This document shows, one piece after another, positions 43,045 through 47,263 of a stretch of 47,263 nucleotides of DNA. The position numbers were made by a program, and so were the translations under genes. Positions within the stretch are counted from its first letter, which is position 1; each line of letters begins with the position of its first letter. This stretch comes from Bordetella parapertussis (GTDB taxonomy: Bacteria; Pseudomonadota; Gammaproteobacteria; Burkholderiales; Burkholderiaceae_B), in contig CAMBFI010000019.1 in NCBI GenBank assembly GCA_945865935.1, positions 1 through 47,263 of the forward strand, in the 5' to 3' direction. The notes under the pieces were generated by a model that saw nothing but the letters and a program-made list of their open reading frames with translations, ran no database searches and was not told where the DNA came from.

Positions 43045-44820
43045 TTAAGCAATTCTGAAACCGTTATCTTGCCCTGCTGCACGAGACGTTTTTTCAAGAA
43101 GCGTTATGTCGCATGACTGTATACGATAGAGTAGGTCGCCTCGTTTTACGGGGCTTCCAACAGGTGCGACGATATCGACGCCCGCGAGTTTCTCTGTCGG
43201 TGCACCAGCCAATCTGGCGAGACCGGAAATCACGAAGCCGTCGATTTGTTGGACTCGACCAGCATGTTGTGCATAGATGGGTTCTTTGAGGATCCCCGAT
43301 AGATCGGGCCAGTCGTTCGCACCTTGGGCTTGAATAATATGTTCCATCGCTTGGCGCGCGGCTCCGGAGCGCAATAATTCTTTTGCGACGGCGAGGCCTC
43401 GCTCAACGCTGCCAACGCTTGGATCCATCGCAAGAATTTGGCTGGCAAAGAAAAGCGACTTTTCTAAGAGATCACTCGGTGCATCGGGATGTCGATCCAA
43501 AACCTGCAGGACATCTCGGACCTCTAGTGATGGACCGATTCCACGGCCAATCGGCGATTCACCACTCGTCGCAAAAGCCTTGACGACTAGTCCTAATTCT
43601 CGACCCACCATTTCAAAAAGCTGACCCAGGTCGGTCGCATCTTGCTTCGATTTAACTTTGCCAGCCTGCGCGTAAGGGATGTCAATGACAACGTGGGTAG
43701 CCCCTGCCGAATATTTTTTTGACAAGATAGAAGCGACGGACCAGCGACGCGTGTCAAGGCCGAGAGGGCGGGTGATCGCATTCATCGCGTCATCGAGGAT
43801 GGAATGGTTGAGCTTCCCGTTCCAGGCGATACACGCATTAGTTTTGAATACACATTGTTGAAGCTCTTCCGGCGTTAGATCAACTTTGGCAATCACTTCC
43901 ATCGCATCGGCCGTGCCCGCGGCAGACGTGATGGCACGCGATGAAGTTTTTGGAATCAACAATCCGTGCGCGGCAACAATAGGAATGACGACCATTGTCA
44001 CACGGCTGCCAGGAAGTCCGCCGAGTGAGTGCTTGTCGACGACTATCGTGCGACCCCAATCAATCCGAGGCAAAATTTTAGTGCGCGCTTTTGCAATCGC
44101 AATCAACTCTTGATCAGAAAGGTCGAGTGTGCATGCGATGAGGAAGGTATGGAGCAGCGGCTCTGCGCAATTACCAGTAAGAATGGCTTCAATCGCAGAC
44201 TGGTATTCTTTGGGTGACAAAGGGAAGCCGGCTATTTTTTTATATAACAGGCTTGTTGAGGAGGGAGCGCTATGTGTGTGGGTCAGAAGACAGGCCAGCA
44301 TACGCACGGACCCTATAGCGATTGATTGGTCGTTCATGACCCGAAGAATGGGTACGCCCTCTGGGTAGGGTGCGACAGAGCGGTTTAATCGCTTGGAAAT
44401 ATCTTCTGCGGTTTCCCTTCCTCTCGCACTCAGTCTGGCTTGTAGAACATCGGTGGGTGCATTAACTTCCACCACGACTAAGTTAGGTACGAGCGCGTTC
44501 AGTTCTTTGACCATGCTGCGCGAGCCGTTCGCGATGACATGTTGCCCAGATTGCATTGCGGCGAGAAGCGAACGGGGTAGACCGTAGCTTAGGCCGTGTG
44601 CCTGCCAAGTGATTAAAAAACGTCCCTCGGCTCGTAGCGTTTCGAACACAGTCTCCGTGCAAGCTTCGTGCACTTCACCTGGCGCCCCAGCGGGCCTTGT
44701 AATGGTTCTTTTGGCAAAGATGAAGCTGGAGGGCTCAAGCGATGCACGAACTCCGTCCAGCAAGCTATCTTTGCCTGCACCGCTTGGACCCACTACAAAA
44801 AAGAAGCTACCGACCGACAT
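43045..44820 (-). CDS. Fusion: ribose-1,5-bisphosphate kinase (PhnN) + AMP-phosphorylase-type nucleotide phosphorylase
   Basis: A 591-residue fusion. Residues 1 to about 182 are PhnN-like: P-loop GPSGAGKDS (11-19), TWQAHGLSYGLP (71-82); PhnN turns ribose 1,5-bisphosphate and ATP into PRPP. From about 190 the protein matches the AMP phosphorylase/thymidine phosphorylase family: VDKHSLGGLPGSR (261-273), KTSSRAITSAAGTAD (291-305), GRGIGPSLEVRDVL, and a C-terminal sandwich domain (VDIVAPVGSPVKRGDLLYRI). AMP phosphorylases split a nucleoside monophosphate with phosphate, giving base and ribose 1,5-bisphosphate, exactly the PhnN substrate. The small N-terminal domain of archaeal AMP phosphorylase is missing, replaced by PhnN. 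ATG at 44820 is chosen; TTG at 44826 is possible. It lies nine bases after nadC. Confidence 0.88.
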   Translation of the reverse strand: MSVGSFFFVVGPSGAGKDSLLDGVRASLEPSSFIFAKRTITRPAGAPGEVHEACTETVFETLRAEGRFLITWQAHGLSYGLPRSLLAAMQSGQHVIANGSRSMVKELNALVPNLVVVEVNAPTDVLQARLSARGRETAEDISKRLNRSVAPYPEGVPILRVMNDQSIAIGSVRMLACLLTHTHSAPSSTSLLYKKIAGFPLSPKEYQSAIEAILTGNCAEPLLHTFLIACTLDLSDQELIAIAKARTKILPRIDWGRTIVVDKHSLGGLPGSRVTMVVIPIVAAHGLLIPKTSSRAITSAAGTADAMEVIAKVDLTPEELQQCVFKTNACIAWNGKLNHSILDDAMNAITRPLGLDTRRWSVASILSKKYSAGATHVVIDIPYAQAGKVKSKQDATDLGQLFEMVGRELGLVVKAFATSGESPIGRGIGPSLEVRDVLQVLDRHPDAPSDLLEKSLFFASQILAMDPSVGSVERGLAVAKELLRSGAARQAMEHIIQAQGANDWPDLSGILKEPIYAQHAGRVQQIDGFVISGLARLAGAPTEKLAGVDIVAPVGSPVKRGDLLYRIQSCDITLLEKTSRAAGQDNGFRIA

Positions 44821-44829
44821 ACTCAAACG

Positions 44830-45660
44830 CTACTCATCCAGTCCGATGTCGACAGCAGGAGCCGCCTGTGTAATTTTGCTTGTCGAGATGTAATCAACAC
44901 CTGTCATGGCAATGGCATGAATGGTGTCGATTCGAATGCCTCCAGAGGCCTCAACTTTGGCGCGACCTTTCACGAGTGCAACTGCCTTCTTCATCTCATC
45001 AATTGACATATTGTCTAGCATGATGACATCGACTTGTGCGTCAAGCGATTCTTGTACTTGCTCGATGCGATCACATTCGACTTCAATCTTGGTCAATACA
45101 GGAAGCTGTTCTCGGACACGTGCCACTGCGTTTTTTATACTGCCGGCGATTGCGATGTGATTATCTTTAAGCATTACGCCGTTGTCTAAACCTAATCGAT
45201 GATTTAGGCCACCGCCGCAGGTCACTGCGTGCTTTTCAAGCATCCGTAGTCCGGGGGTTGTTTTGCGTGTGTCAATGAGTTTTGCCTTGGTGCCCGCCAT
45301 CGCTGCGCAATAGCGCGCGGTTTCTGTGGCAATTCCGCATAGAAGCTGAAGGATATTCAAGGCAGGTCTTTCGGCTGTCACTATGCTTCGGGCGGGGCCC
45401 GAGATGGTCATGATGCGCGTGCCTTTCTCTACACGATCTCCATCTTTGACGAATTTTGTTGTCGTGAGACGAGAGTCGTAGCGAGAGAAAATTCTCGCAG
45501 CAACATCAATCCCAGCAATGTACATGGGCTCTCGGGCATTCATGTGGAAGGTGCTGGTTGCTGTTTCATCGATCATTAGTTGTGCAGTGAGGTCGCATGA
45601 GCCAATATCCTCAGTTAACCAAAGATCGATTAGGCGTTCAATTTGAAAGTGATCGTACAT
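44830..45660 (-). CDS. nadC: Quinolinate phosphoribosyltransferase (nicotinate-nucleotide pyrophosphorylase, carboxylating)
   Basis: A 276-residue NadC. Quinolinate and PRPP ligands are all kept: Arg98 (ERPALN), Arg132 and Lys133 (DTRKTTPG), Arg139, Lys143, His154 and Arg155 (GGGLNHRLGL), Lys165 (LKDNH), with ASGGI in the C-terminal phosphate site. It converts quinolinate and PRPP to NaMN, CO2 and PPi. The ATG at 45660 has AAAGG about eight bases upstream; a longer frame to 45744 lies inside the TRAP gene. It is not with nadA or nadB but between a TRAP permease and a PRPP-making fusion, so a catabolic role is suspected. The ModD branch is less likely given the complete quinolinate site. Confidence 0.92.
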   Translation of the reverse strand: MYDHFQIERLIDLWLTEDIGSCDLTAQLMIDETATSTFHMNAREPMYIAGIDVAARIFSRYDSRLTTTKFVKDGDRVEKGTRIMTISGPARSIVTAERPALNILQLLCGIATETARYCAAMAGTKAKLIDTRKTTPGLRMLEKHAVTCGGGLNHRLGLDNGVMLKDNHIAIAGSIKNAVARVREQLPVLTKIEVECDRIEQVQESLDAQVDVIMLDNMSIDEMKKAVALVKGRAKVEASGGIRIDTIHAIAMTGVDYISTSKITQAAPAVDIGLDE

Positions 45661-45670
45661 GAAAGGGCCT

Positions 45671-47263
45671 TTAAATTGATGAAAAACGTTGCGCTTGACG
45701 TGATGTCCGACGCTTCCAATATAGATAAACGAGCATAAGTGCAAAGGGCAGGAGTCTGTAGTGTCCGAGCGGTGCGAAAAGTAGAATCGCTACGCCCAGG
45801 AAAATAAGTTTTTCTAATCGACCCAAGTGACCAAACAGATACCCCTCTAACATTGCTGTTAAACATAGACAGCCGAGAATGGCGTACAGCGTGACCGAAA
45901 TAATTTCTATCGATGAGCCAATCATCAGCAATGCAGGCTGCACAATAAAAACAAAGGGAATGACGAAGGCAACAATTGCGATTCGGCAGGCTAGAAAAGC
46001 GATTCGCATCGGATTGGCTTGTGCGATGGATGCAGCGGCGAAGGCAGCGACTGCGACAGGCGGGGTAATCGCCGATAAGGCAGCGAAGTAGACTATGAGC
46101 AAATGTGCGGGCAACGTCTGGATGTCAAGCGCAATAAGTGCTGGCGCTGCGAGCACAGCCGCCAATGCATAAACGGCAGGAACGGGCATTCCCATACCTA
46201 AAATAATAATGACAGCAACGGCCGTAGAGATCGTCAGTAGAAAGTTTCCTTGGGCCATCGCAAACAATGCAGAGCTGATCTTGCCGGTCAGGTCTGTCAT
46301 CGATAACGTACCGATCACGAGTCCCGCCGCGGCGCATGCCACGCCGACAGTGAGTACCCGAGAAATCCCATCACTTAAGCTTTTGATCAGTCTAGGGAAA
46401 ATGTCAGACAAAGGTCTGATTTTTAACAGCATCACCGGAATAATTGCGGCGCAGGCAAGAGCGCCGGCGTAAGAGGGACGATTTAATGCCAAGACCGCCC
46501 AAGCAATCGTAACAAGCGGTACTAGATATACCCAGTCACGCTTCAAGACAGTCCCAGCCGAGGGAATTACTCCTTGGTTCATGACGGCAATATTTGTTTT
46601 ACTCGCATACAGCGATACGCTGGTGTATATGCAAAAGTAATACAGCAAGGCGGGAATTGCCGCAGCTGCAGCAATTGTTCCGTAGGGGATGCCGGTGAAG
46701 TCACTCATTAAAAATGCGGCAGATCCCATGACAGGAGGAAGGATTGAACCGCCAGTCGATGCGGCGGCCTCAATCGCTGCAGCCCTAGTTTTGGTAAAGC
46801 CAGTTTTCACCATCAACGGAATGGTGAAAGAGCCTGTTGTGACAACATCTGCCGTTGGCGAGCCTGATACCGACCCGTACAGTCCAGAAGACACGACAGC
46901 AACCTTTGCACTGCCGCCGACCTGCTTGCCGACGAGAGCGTTGGAGATGTCGTAGAAGAAGTCCGCTCCACCAAAACGATCAAAGATTGCACCAAAGAGG
47001 ACGAAGATGAAAACCAAAAACGCAGCAACTTCGAGCGCGGGGCCAAAAAGACCATTGGTGGTAAAAACAAGGTGGTCAAGCATCTCCTCTAAGCCCATGC
47101 CGCGATGAGAGAAGCCACCACCAATGTCTCCGCCAATCAAGGCATAGATCAGAAAAATACCAACGAGCGCAACCAGCACAATGCCGATTGTGCGACGTGT
47201 GGCCTCAAGAACCAGAACAATCAGCATCAACGAAAAAACCATATCCCAGCCCGTCAGTGCGTC
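45671..47263 (-). CDS. TRAP transporter fused permease (DctQ-DctM type), 5' end outside window
   Basis: The visible 530 residues are almost all membrane helices with the large TRAP permease pattern: GSVSGSPTADVVTTGSFTIPLM, EAAASTGGSILPPVMGSAAFLM, LGMGMPVPAVYALAAVLAAPAL and YFAALSAITPPVAVAAFAAA. This is the fused small-plus-large permease linked to TAXI-type binding proteins. The frame continues through the right edge (codons DALTGWD before the first ATG at 47242), so the N-terminal part is missing. It lies 10 bases before nadC in the same operon. TRAP systems import organic acids with sodium or protons; context suggests quinolinate. The binding protein gene would be expected just outside the window. 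Confidence 0.9.
   Translation of the reverse strand, partial: DALTGWDMVFSLMLIVLVLEATRRTIGIVLVALVGIFLIYALIGGDIGGGFSHRGMGLEEMLDHLVFTTNGLFGPALEVAAFLVFIFVLFGAIFDRFGGADFFYDISNALVGKQVGGSAKVAVVSSGLYGSVSGSPTADVVTTGSFTIPLMVKTGFTKTRAAAIEAAASTGGSILPPVMGSAAFLMSDFTGIPYGTIAAAAAIPALLYYFCIYTSVSLYASKTNIAVMNQGVIPSAGTVLKRDWVYLVPLVTIAWAVLALNRPSYAGALACAAIIPVMLLKIRPLSDIFPRLIKSLSDGISRVLTVGVACAAAGLVIGTLSMTDLTGKISSALFAMAQGNFLLTISTAVAVIIILGMGMPVPAVYALAAVLAAPALIALDIQTLPAHLLIVYFAALSAITPPVAVAAFAAASIAQANPMRIAFLACRIAIVAFVIPFVFIVQPALLMIGSSIEIISVTLYAILGCLCLTAMLEGYLFGHLGRLEKLIFLGVAILLFAPLGHYRLLPFALMLVYLYWKRRTSRQAQRFSSI

Noticed and set aside
44830-45660. ModD (molybdenum-linked NadC homologue) instead of NadC
   Set aside because: All quinolinate and PRPP ligands are kept, and no mod genes adjoin it, although molybdenum-dependent NicB is in the locus.

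Overview
The window reads as a chromosomal stretch of a betaproteobacterium, most likely Burkholderiales and possibly Alcaligenaceae. This rests on gene content: a hemP-hmuRSTUV haem operon of the Bordetella type, NicA/NicB-type nicotinate hydroxylase genes, CaiB/MmgE/Bug-style catabolic operons, and dense packing with many 1-4 base gene overlaps. No rRNA, tRNA, CRISPR array or insertion sequence was seen, and no gene-free stretch exceeds 200 bases.

Layout. (1) 1-965: end of an MFS permease and a pterin-4a-carbinolamine dehydratase. (2) 956-5473, minus strand: three photolyase/cryptochrome genes of different subfamilies, with a 55-codon DUF2256 zinc-ribbon gene between two of them. (3) 5503-14497, minus strand: an eight-gene CoA/organic-acid operon (binding protein without signal peptide, amidase, isocitrate-lyase/PEP-mutase-type lyase, tartrate/isopropylmalate-type dehydrogenase, CaiB CoA-transferase, enoyl-CoA hydratase, acyl-CoA dehydrogenase, MmgE/PrpD). 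A metallo-beta-lactamase-fold hydrolase and a second MmgE/PrpD diverge from it. (4) 16986-22039: metal homeostasis, with a DUF1007/NicO pair, a Zur-type regulator, and a znuCBA zinc importer behind a palindromic operator. (5) 22072-29087: a Fur-boxed haem-uptake operon, hemP-hmuRSTUV-tonB. (6) 29071-47263: a pyridine-carboxylate locus.

The last region is the most interesting. On the minus strand run hnr (6-hydroxynicotinate reductase), a UPF0280 protein, an 'amino acid synthesis' family protein, a branched-chain-type ABC importer (livK, fused livHM, livG, livF) and nicA-nicB (nicotinate hydroxylase with a tri-haem cytochrome c domain). Divergent from hnr are a TetR regulator and an enamidase. 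Together they encode nicotinate -> 6-hydroxynicotinate -> 1,4,5,6-tetrahydro-6-oxonicotinate -> 2-formylglutarate. This combines an aerobic-type first step with the two enzymes known from the anaerobe Eubacterium barkeri.

Convergent to the enamidase lies a second operon: a TRAP permease, nadC (quinolinate phosphoribosyltransferase), and a fusion of PhnN (ribose-1,5-bisphosphate kinase) with an AMP-phosphorylase-type domain. I propose that these three form a catalytic PRPP cycle that decarboxylates imported quinolinate to nicotinate: NadC makes NaMN and CO2, the phosphorylase domain releases nicotinate and ribose-1,5-bisphosphate, and the PhnN domain remakes PRPP. The nicotinate would feed the adjacent pathway. 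The enzyme families are supported by motifs in the sequence; the cycle itself is inference, and I know of no description of it.
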